From Paenibacillaceae bacterium (GTDB taxonomy: Bacteria > Bacillota > Bacilli > Paenibacillales > Paenibacillaceae), in NCBI GenBank assembly GCA_004134985.1, contig REGQ01000005.1, positions 124,001 through 188,000 of the forward strand: a stretch of DNA of 64,000 nucleotides. The letters are read 5' to 3'. Of the stretch, positions 8,897-16,602 are shown piece after piece; within the stretch, counting starts at the first letter, position 1, and each line of letters opens with the position of its first letter. Below the pieces are notes generated by a model, which was not told where the DNA came from, ran no database searches, and saw nothing but the letters and a program-made list of their open reading frames with translations. Position numbers and translations under genes: made by a program.

Positions 8897-9853
8897 TCAG
8901 CCATGGCTTGCTGCCTTCTCCGGCACTAGACCATCGGTGATTGTCGCATTGCTCTGCTCCTTGGCAGCTCCGGCTGGATAAAGATAGCCGATCGCTGCAT
9001 CGGCTGGGGCAGGTTGCCCATGTTGGTGCTGATCCGGCAATTTCTGCTGCGCAGATTGACCCAACTGCTGTGATTTGTCAACCTCGTCCTTCAGAATCCC
9101 CCAAGCCCGCTGGCGCAGCTTGACGAATGCCTCCGAATTGCGAATGTCCGCCGCTCGCGGACGCTCGAGGGGAATATCGATCAGTTCCTTGATTTTGCCG
9201 GGCCTTGCCGTCATAACAGCCACACGGTCCGCCAGGAAAATCGCTTCATCCAGGCTGTGCGTTATGAAGACGATCGTCTTCTTCTTCGTATCCCAGATAC
9301 GCAGCAGCTCCGATTGCAAAATCTCCCTCGTCTGCGCGTCAAGCGCGGCGAACGGCTCATCCATAAGCAGCACATCCGGCTCGTAGGCGAGCGAACGGGC
9401 GAGGGCGACACGCTGTTTCATGCCGCCAGAAAGCTCGTGTGGGTAGCGGCTTTCAAAGTCCTGCAGGCCGACGAGTCGAATGTATTCCTGGGCAATCTGC
9501 TTTCGTTCCTTCTTGCGATAGCCGCGAATTTGCAAGCCGACCTCAACGTTCTGCAGTACGGTTCGCCAAGGAAACAACGCGTATCCCTGAAACACGACGC
9601 CATGCTTTTTGTTGACGCCGTTGACGATTTCGCCGTCCACCGTAATTTCACCTGAAGTCTGCCGCGAAAGGCCTGCCAATATATTCAGAAAAGTAGACTT
9701 GCCGCAGCCGCTCGGACCGAGTATGGCGAGAAATTCGCCTTCCTTGACGTCCAGCTCGAAGTCTGACAGGACGCGGATTTCTTCTTTTTTTCCTGCTTCG
9801 TTTGTCGTTTGGAATTGCATATCGACTTGTCTTGCCGTTATTTTGACCGTCAT
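8897..9853 (-). CDS. ABC transporter ATP-binding protein, SsuB/TauB/NrtD-like
   Basis: 318 residues. Walker A GPSGCGKS at about 46-53, Q-loop at FQGYALFPW, signature [15 protein letters not shown] at about 141-155, Walker [13 protein letters not shown] and the switch His in [12 protein letters not shown]. The core matches the nitrate/sulfonate/taurine ATPase class. About 55 residues beyond the usual end (from roughly 262) are Gln/Ala/Pro-rich and look unstructured, which is longer than typical SsuB. The gene start overlaps the preceding HpaB-like gene by ATGA, tying transport to the redox genes. It energises the permease at 3147. Confidence 0.92.
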   Translation of the reverse strand: MTVKITARQVDMQFQTTNEAGKKEEIRVLSDFELDVKEGEFLAILGPSGCGKSTFLNILAGLSRQTSGEITVDGEIVNGVNKKHGVVFQGYALFPWRTVLQNVEVGLQIRGYRKKERKQIAQEYIRLVGLQDFESRYPHELSGGMKQRVALARSLAYEPDVLLMDEPFAALDAQTREILQSELLRIWDTKKKTIVFITHSLDEAIFLADRVAVMTARPGKIKELIDIPLERPRAADIRNSEAFVKLRQRAWGILKDEVDKSQQLGQSAQQKLPDQHQHGQPAPADAAIGYLYPAGAAKEQSNATITDGLVPEKAASHG

Positions 9854-11148
9854 TGCCGCACCTCCTCAAAGTGATAGTGATGCTCGCCCAATTGCCTTAT
9901 CGTCTGCCAAAATGCATGATATCGTCCGCGTAGTTCGTGCCCCGGATAATGCCGGTACAGCTCCTGGGATTGCGATAGCGGATCGCCGAATGCATGCTGC
10001 TCATGCAGCGTGCTTCTCGCCGCTTCGGAGCTGCCAGCCAACTGCCAGGCCAATTGCAGCAGCGTCGGCTTTCTACGCTCCTGATCTACTGTTCCGGCAG
10101 GCGTGGCGGCGTTGCCCGGATCATCCAGAAATGCGGTCGCCCCAATTCGCTGCAGCACCTGTACGCCTTTGGCATAAAGCTCCCCGCCAGCCTTGCGCGC
10201 AGCCAGTGTAGGCACAAACGAGGGAAGGAGAAGCCCCGACGGGCTTGGTGCTGCCCCGATCTCGGCGGCGTGGAGCAGTGCCTTCAGCGTCTCGATTCCT
10301 TGAATCAACTTGCCAAGCTCGCCTTGAATGTGGAGCTCTCTGCTCAATCCGGTCTGCGCGGCAAGCGCAAAGGCGGTCCCGGCCAGCAGCTCAATAGCGG
10401 CCAATTGCCGCGAAGCCCACTGGTAGTCGGCAAGCGATCTGACAAGCGGATGCGTCAGAATTGCACTCACATAGGCACTGTCGTTATTGATCAGCACTCT
10501 ATCGCAGGGAACTTCAACATCTTCATAAATCACTTGGACGCCGGTCGGGGAGGAGGCAGTCTCTCCACTCCCGACGGGCTGCAGCGCGAGGCCTTTCGAC
10601 TGGACCGGAACAAGCAGGGCCGCCGTGGGGGCATGCTCGCCTCGCTCACGTATGAAAACGAGCAATTCATCCGCCTGCAAAGCGTCGGCGCCGAACGTCT
10701 GCTTGCCCCGCAGCCTGATGCCTTGCGAATCGGCCTGGATAACCGGTAAATCTTCCTGCTCGCGGACAATCGGATGGAAGGCTGTCGTTACGACAGCCTT
10801 TCGCTGTTCAAGCGACCCGAAGAGACGGGCCAGCCGGGAAGTTTCGTTCGTTTGCTGTTCTGCTTGCGGCAAGCAGGCTTCATGGCTGTACCAGCCGGCC
10901 AGCAAGGAATGGGCATAATCTGCCAAGCCCGTCGAGAAGGCCGAGCTTCCTTGCGCATGGGCATGGAAGCCGGAACGCTTCAACCGAAGCTCATCGGCCG
11001 AGCGTGGGAGCAAGTAGGCTAGTTGACGCAGCGAATGGGGAGGAGGCTCGCTGTGACCGCGGCCCGATTGGCTCTCGTTCCTTGCTTCGTTATCCAACCT
11101 GAGTCCGCTCTGAATTTGCTCCGATTCCGGTACACTGTTAATGGCCAT
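9850..11148 (-). CDS. Divergent HpaB/acyl-CoA dehydrogenase-like protein
   Basis: 432 residues. Weakly but recognisably similar to the HpaB protein encoded at 7449: the order [81 protein letters not shown] and [20 protein letters not shown] parallels the second enzyme, and both end in a segment with [13 protein letters not shown] or its equivalent. The first 70 residues are poorly conserved and polar, and the family's N-terminal substrate domain is reduced. It may be a second subunit or a separate oxidase. It sits 37 bp after the ferredoxin gene and overlaps the ATPase gene. Function is not established; the call rests on fold-level resemblance. Confidence 0.62.
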   Translation of the reverse strand: MAINSVPESEQIQSGLRLDNEARNESQSGRGHSEPPPHSLRQLAYLLPRSADELRLKRSGFHAHAQGSSAFSTGLADYAHSLLAGWYSHEACLPQAEQQTNETSRLARLFGSLEQRKAVVTTAFHPIVREQEDLPVIQADSQGIRLRGKQTFGADALQADELLVFIRERGEHAPTAALLVPVQSKGLALQPVGSGETASSPTGVQVIYEDVEVPCDRVLINNDSAYVSAILTHPLVRSLADYQWASRQLAAIELLAGTAFALAAQTGLSRELHIQGELGKLIQGIETLKALLHAAEIGAAPSPSGLLLPSFVPTLAARKAGGELYAKGVQVLQRIGATAFLDDPGNAATPAGTVDQERRKPTLLQLAWQLAGSSEAARSTLHEQHAFGDPLSQSQELYRHYPGHELRGRYHAFWQTIRQLGEHHYHFEEVRQ

Positions 11149-11185
11149 GGATGGCTGTTCACTCCTTTCTTGTGAAGCTTGTATG

Positions 11186-11530
11186 CTAGTGGCCAGGGCG
11201 CTTCTGCATCTCTTTGAACATCAAGTAGCTCGTATCGTTCGCGGCCCCGGGCGATCTTCCTCTGCCCCAGCCGACCTGTTGGCGGTAGCTCCCCAGCAGA
11301 CCGAGTGCGGACAGCTCCTGTTCGCCAGGCGTCTGAACCGGATGTTCTTGCGGCGCGACATACAGCGCATCGGCCGGGCAGTACGCCTCGCACATGAAGC
11401 AGGTTTGGCAGTCCTCCTGGCGGGCAATGATGGGCAGCCCCTGCGGCGATTCATCAAAAACATGCGTCGGGCAGACGTTGATGCATTGGCTGCAGGAGAC
11501 GCATCTCGCACTGCTGACCAGTTCGATCAT
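11186..11530 (-). CDS. Ferredoxin with two [4Fe-4S] clusters (AprB-like)
   Basis: 114 residues. Two complete cluster motifs: Cys10, 13, 16, 20 followed by Pro (CVSCSQCINVCP) and Cys41, 44, 47, 51 followed by Pro (CQTCFMCEAYCP). The last 60 residues contain no cysteine and form a tail (GLLGSYRQQVGWGRGRSPG) that may contact the partner flavoprotein. The start overlaps the flavoprotein stop by ATGA, so the two are almost certainly made together as a flavoprotein/iron-sulfur pair, as with AprA/AprB or fumarate-reductase-like enzymes. It would pass electrons between the FAD subunit and an outside donor or acceptor. Confidence 0.9.
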   Translation of the reverse strand: MIELVSSARCVSCSQCINVCPTHVFDESPQGLPIIARQEDCQTCFMCEAYCPADALYVAPQEHPVQTPGEQELSALGLLGSYRQQVGWGRGRSPGAANDTSYLMFKEMQKRPGH

Positions 11531-13125
11531 CCAGCACTCACCCCCGTCACGATGGAGGCTTCATCCGGCTTGATCCATACGGTATCCAGCCCTCCGGTTA
11601 AGAGTCGGTAATGCTGGGCAGGATCGGTACCGGCATAATCGACTCGCTTATGCATCCCGCGCGATTCCGTTCTCGCCAGCGCAGATGCATACATCCACCG
11701 GCCGGTGGCGGCCATCGCCTGGGCTTCGCGAAGCTTCACCGCGCTGTTAACTCCTGCTGCAGAGCGGTAGCGAATCTCTTGCCAAATTCTATTCAGCCGT
11801 CCGAGCGACTGTTTTAATTTCGCCTCCGTTCGGAACAGGTTAATATCGAATGGCTCTACCTCTTGCTTTATCGCCTTAATAACATCGCTGATGTCCCCGC
11901 TGCCGACGAGCGCCGTTGTCAGGCCAGATCTTAGCCCCTTGGGCTCGCGCGAGCTGCTTCGCGAGCCGAGCGCGGCCGCATATTCGGCAGCAGCCTCGCC
12001 TGACCAGAAGCCGGAGGACATCGCCCAAGCGGCATTGTGGCTGCCGCCGCCTGTAAACCCGCCGCAGATTAACTGGCGCGTCGCGGCATCTCCTGCTGCA
12101 TACAGTCCAGGTACCGCCGTCTCGCATGATTCGCTTGTCAGATGAATGCCGCCTGTTCCGCGAACAGTTCCTTCCAGGCGCAGCGTAACCGGAAATTTCT
12201 GCGTAAACGGATCGATGCCGAGACGGTCAAAGGAGAGGAAGAAATTCGGCTGTGCCGTCCGCATCCACTGGCGCATGTCGTCTGTTGTTCGATCAAGACA
12301 GGCATAGACAGGCTGTGTCTGAAGCGTGCGTGCGATGACGGAGCGCCCTTGTTGCGAGCCTGCGCCTTCAATTAACGTGCCGTCCTCATAATAGAAGCTG
12401 GCCCATGAGTAAAAGGCCGTTTTTGTAACCGTCGAGAAGGTCGGGCTGATCGCGTACGCATTGGAAAACTCCATCCCTGACAAGCTTGCGCCAGCTTCTG
12501 CCGCAAGCAGGTACCCGTCTCCCGTAAGGACATTGCAGCCAAGCGCCCGGCTCAGAAAGGCACAGCCGCCGGAAGCGATGATCACAGCCCCGGCTGTCAC
12601 CGTCCAGGGCTCGCCGTTATTGAGCTGCAAGCCGCTTGCCCCTCCAATGCCATGGCTGTCAGTCAGCAGTTCCTGCGCAGGGCAATGATCAAGGATCGTA
12701 ACGCCGGCTTTTTTGATCCGTTTGCGCATCAGCTTCATATATTCGGGCCCTTGCAGGCTGCGGCGGTAAGAAAGCCCCTCTTCATCGAGCGGGAAAGGAT
12801 AGCCTGCCAGCGCGAGGTCGTTCATATTCGTATAGGTTTGATCAAGCACGCGCTGCATCCAGCCTCGTTCCGCGAGATAGCCGCCTAATGCCTCCCGGCT
12901 TTTCATCGCGGCTTCGCGCTTCTCTTCATCCGGCTCCACATACCACACGCCTGTGCCGGAAGGCGCCGTTGCCCCGCTCGTTCCGCAGTAGCCTTTATCG
13001 GCCAGGACGACCTTCGCGCCTTTGGCAGCGGCGGAGAGCGCAGCCCAAGTTCCTGCAGGGCCGCCGCCGATCACAAGCACGTCTGCATGTAATGTTATTC
13101 TTGTTTGCTTAGGAGCTGTTGCCAT
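11527..13125 (-). CDS. FAD-dependent oxidoreductase, AprA/fumarate reductase flavoprotein-like
   Basis: 532 residues. The N-terminal FAD-binding motif VLVIGGGPAGTWAALSAAAKG (about 17-37) is followed by GTSGATAPSGTG, a HCPAQELLTD strand, VIIASGGCAFLSRALGC, GGIHLTSESCETAVPGLYAAGDAA and GGFTGGGSHNAAWAMSSG, the classic order of the succinate dehydrogenase/fumarate reductase/adenylylsulfate reductase flavoprotein superfamily. The C-terminal helical domain has the ESRGMHKRVDY stretch typical of such subunits. It is the first gene of the operon, with an AAAAGGA binding site, and is coupled to the ferredoxin gene. With the sulfonate-type transporter it suggests oxidation or reduction of a sulfur compound, but the substrate is unknown. 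Confidence 0.87.
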   Translation of the reverse strand: MATAPKQTRITLHADVLVIGGGPAGTWAALSAAAKGAKVVLADKGYCGTSGATAPSGTGVWYVEPDEEKREAAMKSREALGGYLAERGWMQRVLDQTYTNMNDLALAGYPFPLDEEGLSYRRSLQGPEYMKLMRKRIKKAGVTILDHCPAQELLTDSHGIGGASGLQLNNGEPWTVTAGAVIIASGGCAFLSRALGCNVLTGDGYLLAAEAGASLSGMEFSNAYAISPTFSTVTKTAFYSWASFYYEDGTLIEGAGSQQGRSVIARTLQTQPVYACLDRTTDDMRQWMRTAQPNFFLSFDRLGIDPFTQKFPVTLRLEGTVRGTGGIHLTSESCETAVPGLYAAGDAATRQLICGGFTGGGSHNAAWAMSSGFWSGEAAAEYAAALGSRSSSREPKGLRSGLTTALVGSGDISDVIKAIKQEVEPFDINLFRTEAKLKQSLGRLNRIWQEIRYRSAAGVNSAVKLREAQAMAATGRWMYASALARTESRGMHKRVDYAGTDPAQHYRLLTGGLDTVWIKPDEASIVTGVSAG

Positions 13126-13160
13126 TCCTTTTCACATCCTTTATTTTTTTATAATGCAAA

Positions 13161-13197
13161 GAGGCCTCGCTAGCCCATTCGGGGTTAACAAGGCCTC
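13161..13197 (-). other. Leader hairpin upstream of the flavoprotein gene
   Basis: On the minus strand GAGGCC and GGCCTC pair around an inner CCC/GGG stem, ending about 36 nt before the flavoprotein start. There is no U-run, so it is not a simple terminator. It could be part of an untranslated regulatory leader or only a stabilising structure. It does not match a riboswitch class that I can recognise. Confidence 0.35.
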
Positions 13198-13279
13198 CGG
13201 TTGCCCGGTCGGTAGGAATACAGATGTTGATGTTGCTCGGATACCACGTAACAGCAGTTATTGAACGAAAATACGTCAA

Positions 13280-13323
13280 AAACCGGAGACTTGCTACCGT
13301 ACCAAGGTAGAGTCTCCGGTTTT
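13280..13323 (-). terminator. Strong hairpin with U-run in the operon leader (attenuator or upstream terminator)
   Basis: The arms AACCGGAGACT and AGTCTCCGGTTTT pair over about 11 bp, with an inner CTACC/GGTAG stem, followed on the minus strand by five Ts. It lies downstream of the predicted operon promoter and upstream of its first gene, so transcripts from that promoter must pass it. It could alternatively end transcripts of the stalk-domain gene at 13464. On the plus strand it is also followed by four Ts. Confidence 0.65.
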
Positions 13324-13330
13324 CCGGTTA

Positions 13331-13360
13331 CAATTCCATTAATTCCTATTGGTTTAATTT
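13331..13360 (-). promoter_or_regulatory. Putative repressor site with repeated GGAATT next to the operon start
   Basis: On the minus strand this AT-rich stretch reads ACCAATAGGAATT then AATGGAATT, directly after the -10 box and over the expected transcript start. The GGAATT halves resemble what I recall of CymR (sulfur-starvation repressor) boxes of Bacilli. The identity of the regulator is inference only. Confidence 0.35.
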
Positions 13361-13366
13361 AACATG

Positions 13367-13395
13367 ATGATACCACGGATGCCAAGTAGCGTCAA
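13367..13395 (-). promoter_or_regulatory. Sigma-A promoter of the flavoprotein-to-binding-protein operon
   Basis: On the minus strand TTGACG (13390-13395) and TATCAT (13367-13372) are 17 bp apart, a near-consensus vegetative promoter. The start would be near 13360, giving a leader of about 235 nt before the flavoprotein gene. Confidence 0.65.
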
Positions 13396-13463
13396 TGATT
13401 CATTTTGGTCGCGAAATTCAGCGCATGCTGCTTCATCGTATTTGATTAGCAATCTTCATGAGC

Positions 13464-14741
13464 TTAATCTACGTAATAGTTATTTTTTCCGATATGGATA
13501 TCTCCAAGCTCTCCCCGCTTCGTGTCCTCATGAATGAAGAAGAGGTGGTTCTCTATCGTTCCGTCACCAAAGGCCAACACAAGCGTATTGCCGCTGACCC
13601 GGTAGGAGCCGCTGGTGCTTTTGCCAGTTCCGCCTTGGGTTCTGGAAGACCCGCCTTCGACAGAGCCAATCATCAGGCTGTCGCTTTCAAACGTGCCGTT
13701 TGCGTGGAAGGCAATGGTTTTACTCCATGAGGTAGCACCGCTGGAAATGCCAATCAGTCCCTGATAGCCTCGGTAAATATATTTTTTGGAAAGCTTCAGA
13801 TTAGCAGTGGAGGGCTTCACTCGCGTTAATTCAACATCGTCAATGACCAGCCCTCCATTTTTCTTGCCAATGCTGTAGGATTTCCCGTTGCCAAGAGTCA
13901 GTTTGCTATTTTTAATCGTATAGCTGGTGCAGGCATCCTTCTTGCAATCAATCGTTTCTGGTCCGCCATTGGCAGGCTGGCCGACCAGCACTTTGTTGCC
14001 TGGCAGGAAGGTATACATATCCCAGCATATTCCCCCGCATTCATAACCGCCATGGTCCTCACGGAAGCCGTAATACATGCCCTGCAGCTTGTTTAGATCA
14101 ACTGCGTCGGACACGGCCGGTTTATATTCCCCGCTGCCCTTGGGCGCATTCGGTACAGGCACGGGCTTAACAGGAGGATTGGCTGCTTGATCAGCCTCAT
14201 ACTCGGCCTTGATTCTCGCCAGCTCCTTATTGATGGCTTCCTGGGCCTGGGCTTTGGTTACGCCCAACTCCTGCAGAAATGACTCGGTATAAATAAGAAT
14301 TTGAGGTTTGTACGGCTCCCAGGCGACCAGCGCCCCGGTAGCTTCGCTAATAAAGCGAATCGGCACCATCGTATTGCCATTCATGATTTGCGGGGGCTGG
14401 GCAAGCTGGATTACTTTGCCGTTAACCGTCGCTTGCTTGCTGTTGATCGTCATCACGAGTGAAAAGTTGTCCTTGGTTCCCGTGATGGTTTGCTGCTTGC
14501 TGTTCCAGGTGACTTTGATGCCCATCGCTTCAAACAAAGGACGAAATTGTACCAATGTTGTCCCGTGGGCAGAGACTGGATCTTTGTCGAAGTTTATTTT
14601 CTTCTCGTCCAGGTTGACCTCTATGGTGCTGGCGGCTGAGGCGCCGCTTGAAAAGGCAGTCAGGGCAACGGCAAATCCGAACAGTGCAAGCAATGTCATA
14701 ACGATGCGGCTCACACTTGTTGATTGCTGGCGAATAGTCAT
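13464..14741 (-). CDS. Secreted protein with copper-amine-oxidase-type N-terminal (stalk) domain and unknown C-terminal domain
   Basis: 425 residues from ATG 14741, preceded by AAGGAGG at a 13-base gap; a longer reading from 14783 has no binding site. A signal peptide ends near SSGASA. Residues about 35-160 are the stalk domain common in Paenibacillus surface proteins (IEVNLDEKKINF, FRPLFEAMGIKVTWNSKQQTI, MVPIRFISEATGALVAWEP). A charged linker with Pro-Val repeats follows. The C-terminal about 230 residues are beta-rich, with four cysteines (YECGGICWDMYTF; ETIDCKKDACTSY) and a GTFESDSLMIGSVEGGSS segment; I do not recognise this domain. It is a single-gene unit facing the operon promoter at 13367. 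Function unknown. Confidence 0.8.
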   Translation of the reverse strand: MTIRQQSTSVSRIVMTLLALFGFAVALTAFSSGASAASTIEVNLDEKKINFDKDPVSAHGTTLVQFRPLFEAMGIKVTWNSKQQTITGTKDNFSLVMTINSKQATVNGKVIQLAQPPQIMNGNTMVPIRFISEATGALVAWEPYKPQILIYTESFLQELGVTKAQAQEAINKELARIKAEYEADQAANPPVKPVPVPNAPKGSGEYKPAVSDAVDLNKLQGMYYGFREDHGGYECGGICWDMYTFLPGNKVLVGQPANGGPETIDCKKDACTSYTIKNSKLTLGNGKSYSIGKKNGGLVIDDVELTRVKPSTANLKLSKKYIYRGYQGLIGISSGATSWSKTIAFHANGTFESDSLMIGSVEGGSSRTQGGTGKSTSGSYRVSGNTLVLAFGDGTIENHLFFIHEDTKRGELGDIHIGKNNYYVD

Positions 14742-15010
14742 TAACTTGATCAATCCTCCTTGGGTGAACGTTTTGGCAGACATGGATTGTTGCTTGATAA
14801 AGCATCTGCTTCTTTTATATAAACAATATTTATTAATTAAAACAGGGCCATAAGAAACGATTTTCCAAAATTAATGCTTATGGACTAGAGGGAAGGGTTT
14901 TGATTGACTATGGAGATAGATGGTAATTAACTACCTAAGCATAAAACAGGATTACTTTGGCATGCTATCAAGGCAAACCTAAATTAACTGAGGGAGCTGA
15001 ATAGTTAGGA

Positions 15011-15529
15011 ATGGGTATTCTAAGCGGTAATTCTAAAAATGAACCACTCCATTATGGTGAGATTTATGATGTATGGCAGTTCTCCATGCTTGCGAAGGGT
15101 TTTGTTTCGGCCAATCGTGCATACAGCTACCATGTCGGAGACAAGGATTTGAAGAAAATTGTCGAAGAATTGATTGATCAAGCCGAGCTCGAATCAAGTG
15201 AATGTGATGAGATATTGACCCATAATGGGATCACTCCTCCTCCGGCGATCCCTCCGCGTCCAGAAGTTAAATTGGAAGACATTCCTGTTGGTATCAAATT
15301 TTCTGATCATGAAATAGCTGCGATGATTGCAACGGCTACATCGATCGGGTTGGTTGGCTGCAGTCAAGTGATGGGGAAAGCAATTCGTGAAGATATTGGC
15401 ATGTTGTTTGCCAAATATCATGCAACCAAGGCAGCCGCAGGTATGAAGATCTTGAACCTTATTAAAGAAAAAGGATGGTTGATACCACCTCCGCTTCAAG
15501 TGAAAAGACCGGATTTGGTTGAAGCCTAA
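15011..15529 (+). CDS. DUF3231 family protein
   Basis: 172 residues, almost entirely helical, with LHYGEIYDVWQFSMLAKGFV at the N-terminus, a Pro-rich hinge (GITPPPAIPPRPEVKLEDIPV) and a second half with IGLVGCSQVMGKAIREDIG, ending in LIKEKGWLIPPP. This is the layout of one DUF3231 unit (ferritin-like helical fold); many bacilli carry several copies, often two-unit proteins, some linked to spore formation. A GAGGGAG binding site lies twelve bases before the ATG; an in-frame stop just upstream fixes the start. It has its own terminator at 15551. No function is established. Confidence 0.8.
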   Translation: MGILSGNSKNEPLHYGEIYDVWQFSMLAKGFVSANRAYSYHVGDKDLKKIVEELIDQAELESSECDEILTHNGITPPPAIPPRPEVKLEDIPVGIKFSDHEIAAMIATATSIGLVGCSQVMGKAIREDIGMLFAKYHATKAAAGMKILNLIKEKGWLIPPPLQVKRPDLVEA

Positions 15530-15550
15530 GCTGGGGATAATTTTCGTTCT

Positions 15551-15594
15551 GAACGCTAAGTCTATGATCGATTGGGCTTAGTGTTCTTTTCTAT
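15551..15594 (+). terminator. Rho-independent terminator of the DUF3231 gene
   Basis: GAACGCTAAG pairs with CTTAGTGTTC across a loop, followed by TTTTCT. Confidence 0.8.
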
Positions 15595-15648
15595 GTCCGA
15601 ATACGAATGACAGTTATTTTAGGCGATTGTTAAATAGGATGGAAAGCC

Positions 15649-15780
15649 ATAACGCTTATGAGCGGCGCTATTTGGGGAAATCCACGCCCCTAATTATTGT
15701 AAGGAAACTGAGCCACCTTATTTATGAAAAATTTTGTCAGCCACCACACGTAATGCCCCCAGATGGAACTTGCCGGATCG
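15649..15780 (+). repeat. Dispersed intergenic repeat, copy A (compact form)
   Basis: Two blocks match, in inverted orientation, the region 35978-36270. Block one (15649-15737) is close to 90 percent identical to the complement of 36184-36270 and includes 34 identical bases around GTAAGGAAACTGAGCCACC. Block two (about 15732-15780) matches the complement of 35978-36027 around GTCAGCCACCA and ACTTGCCGGATCG. In copy A the blocks are adjacent; copy B has about 155 bp between them. The element begins with a small hairpin-like motif (AACGCT...GGCGCT). It lies between two convergent genes and encodes nothing convincing. Positions 15600-15648 and 15781-15885 hold no feature I can name. Confidence 0.8.
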
Positions 15781-15885
15781 GTATGGGAACATTAGCTATA
15801 ATTGGGGTTACACTCATTGTCAGGGTCTATGCAACACTAGTGACAGAGAATCCGCTATTTGTGACAAATCGGCGCATTGGCCGTT

Positions 15886-16263
15886 TTACTTTTGTTTAAC
15901 AAGTACAAGCCCAACAGCAATAATGGCCAGACCAATCCATGTTTTCGAAGTCGGCGTTTCTTTCAGAAACAAGTATCCCATCCACAGTGAAATCAGAATC
16001 TCGATACATTTGGCTGCAATTAATATAAATGACAGATGCTGCGATGCTTTAAAGCCCAGCTTTATCCCATAGCCCACACATAGATTGGCGATCAAAAAAA
16101 TAGGAAGCATCCATAGCTGAAACTTGAGTATGCTCCAGAAATGGGGATCAATATGTTTGCTTTGATAGGAAAAGATGAGATTGATGACGGTGAGGCCGGC
16201 AAACAGTAAGGCAACACTGCTCAAATATAGCATATAAACCTCCAGAGGTAGACGTGATTTCAT
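15886..16263 (-). CDS. Small membrane protein, EamA/SMR-like (four helices)
   Basis: 125 residues with four predicted membrane helices (about 9-30, 44-66, 76-96 and 105-122). The pattern FLIANLCVGYGIKLGFK, then LWMGYLFLKETPTSKTWIGLAIIAVGLVLV at the end, matches the half-unit of drug/metabolite (EamA) or small multidrug resistance transporters, where ETPT and GxxxIxxGxxLV are common. AAGGA lies nine bases before the ATG. Such short proteins work as dimers. The substrate is unknown. It stands alone, convergent with the DUF3231 gene. Confidence 0.75.
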   Translation of the reverse strand: MKSRLPLEVYMLYLSSVALLFAGLTVINLIFSYQSKHIDPHFWSILKFQLWMLPIFLIANLCVGYGIKLGFKASQHLSFILIAAKCIEILISLWMGYLFLKETPTSKTWIGLAIIAVGLVLVKQK

Positions 16264-16602
16264 TTTAATGTTTCCTTAGGGCAATTTTTTTATCCTGATG
16301 CAGAATAAGGGGCGAAGACCTCCTTCTTTGTTTACCATGCCGCGACCGTAAGTTATATCCCGAATCGCAATCTTCACTAGAGCCACTCTTATCTCTTAAT
16401 TGCCCCTTGCGGTGCAGCAGAAAAAAGCGCTGTCGATTAATGAGTGAAATGCGTGAAAAATTAGAACCTTCGTCGAAAGGATTAGTGGAAGAAGGACATC
16501 GCCTATAAATCGAGAAATTGTTGATCACACAACAACAATTTTCAGCAAAAGATGATCGCTACTGGATAATAATGCAACATTTATAAATAAGGATGTGTGG
16601 GA
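16264..16602. other. Intergenic region between the EamA-like gene and the first response regulator
   Basis: About 340 bp. GGGCAATT near 16279 and AATTGCCC near 16398 form an inverted pair about 120 bp apart, and TTGTTG-ATC-ACACAACAA lies near 16520. No convincing gene or sigma-A promoter is seen; a 22-codon reading from about 16440 has no support. Confidence 0.3.

Noticed and set aside
13142-13323. SAM riboswitch or T-box in the flavoprotein leader
   Set aside because: A GGGCAACC string and a GGTAC string are present, but the order of conserved S-box or T-box elements is absent.
15627-15899. 90-codon open frame across the intergenic repeat
   Set aside because: It runs through repeat copy A, has no binding site and has no counterpart in copy B.
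16279-16405. GGGCAATT/AATTGCCC pair as the ends of a small transposon-like element
   Set aside because: Only eight bases match, there is no target duplication, and no second copy was seen.
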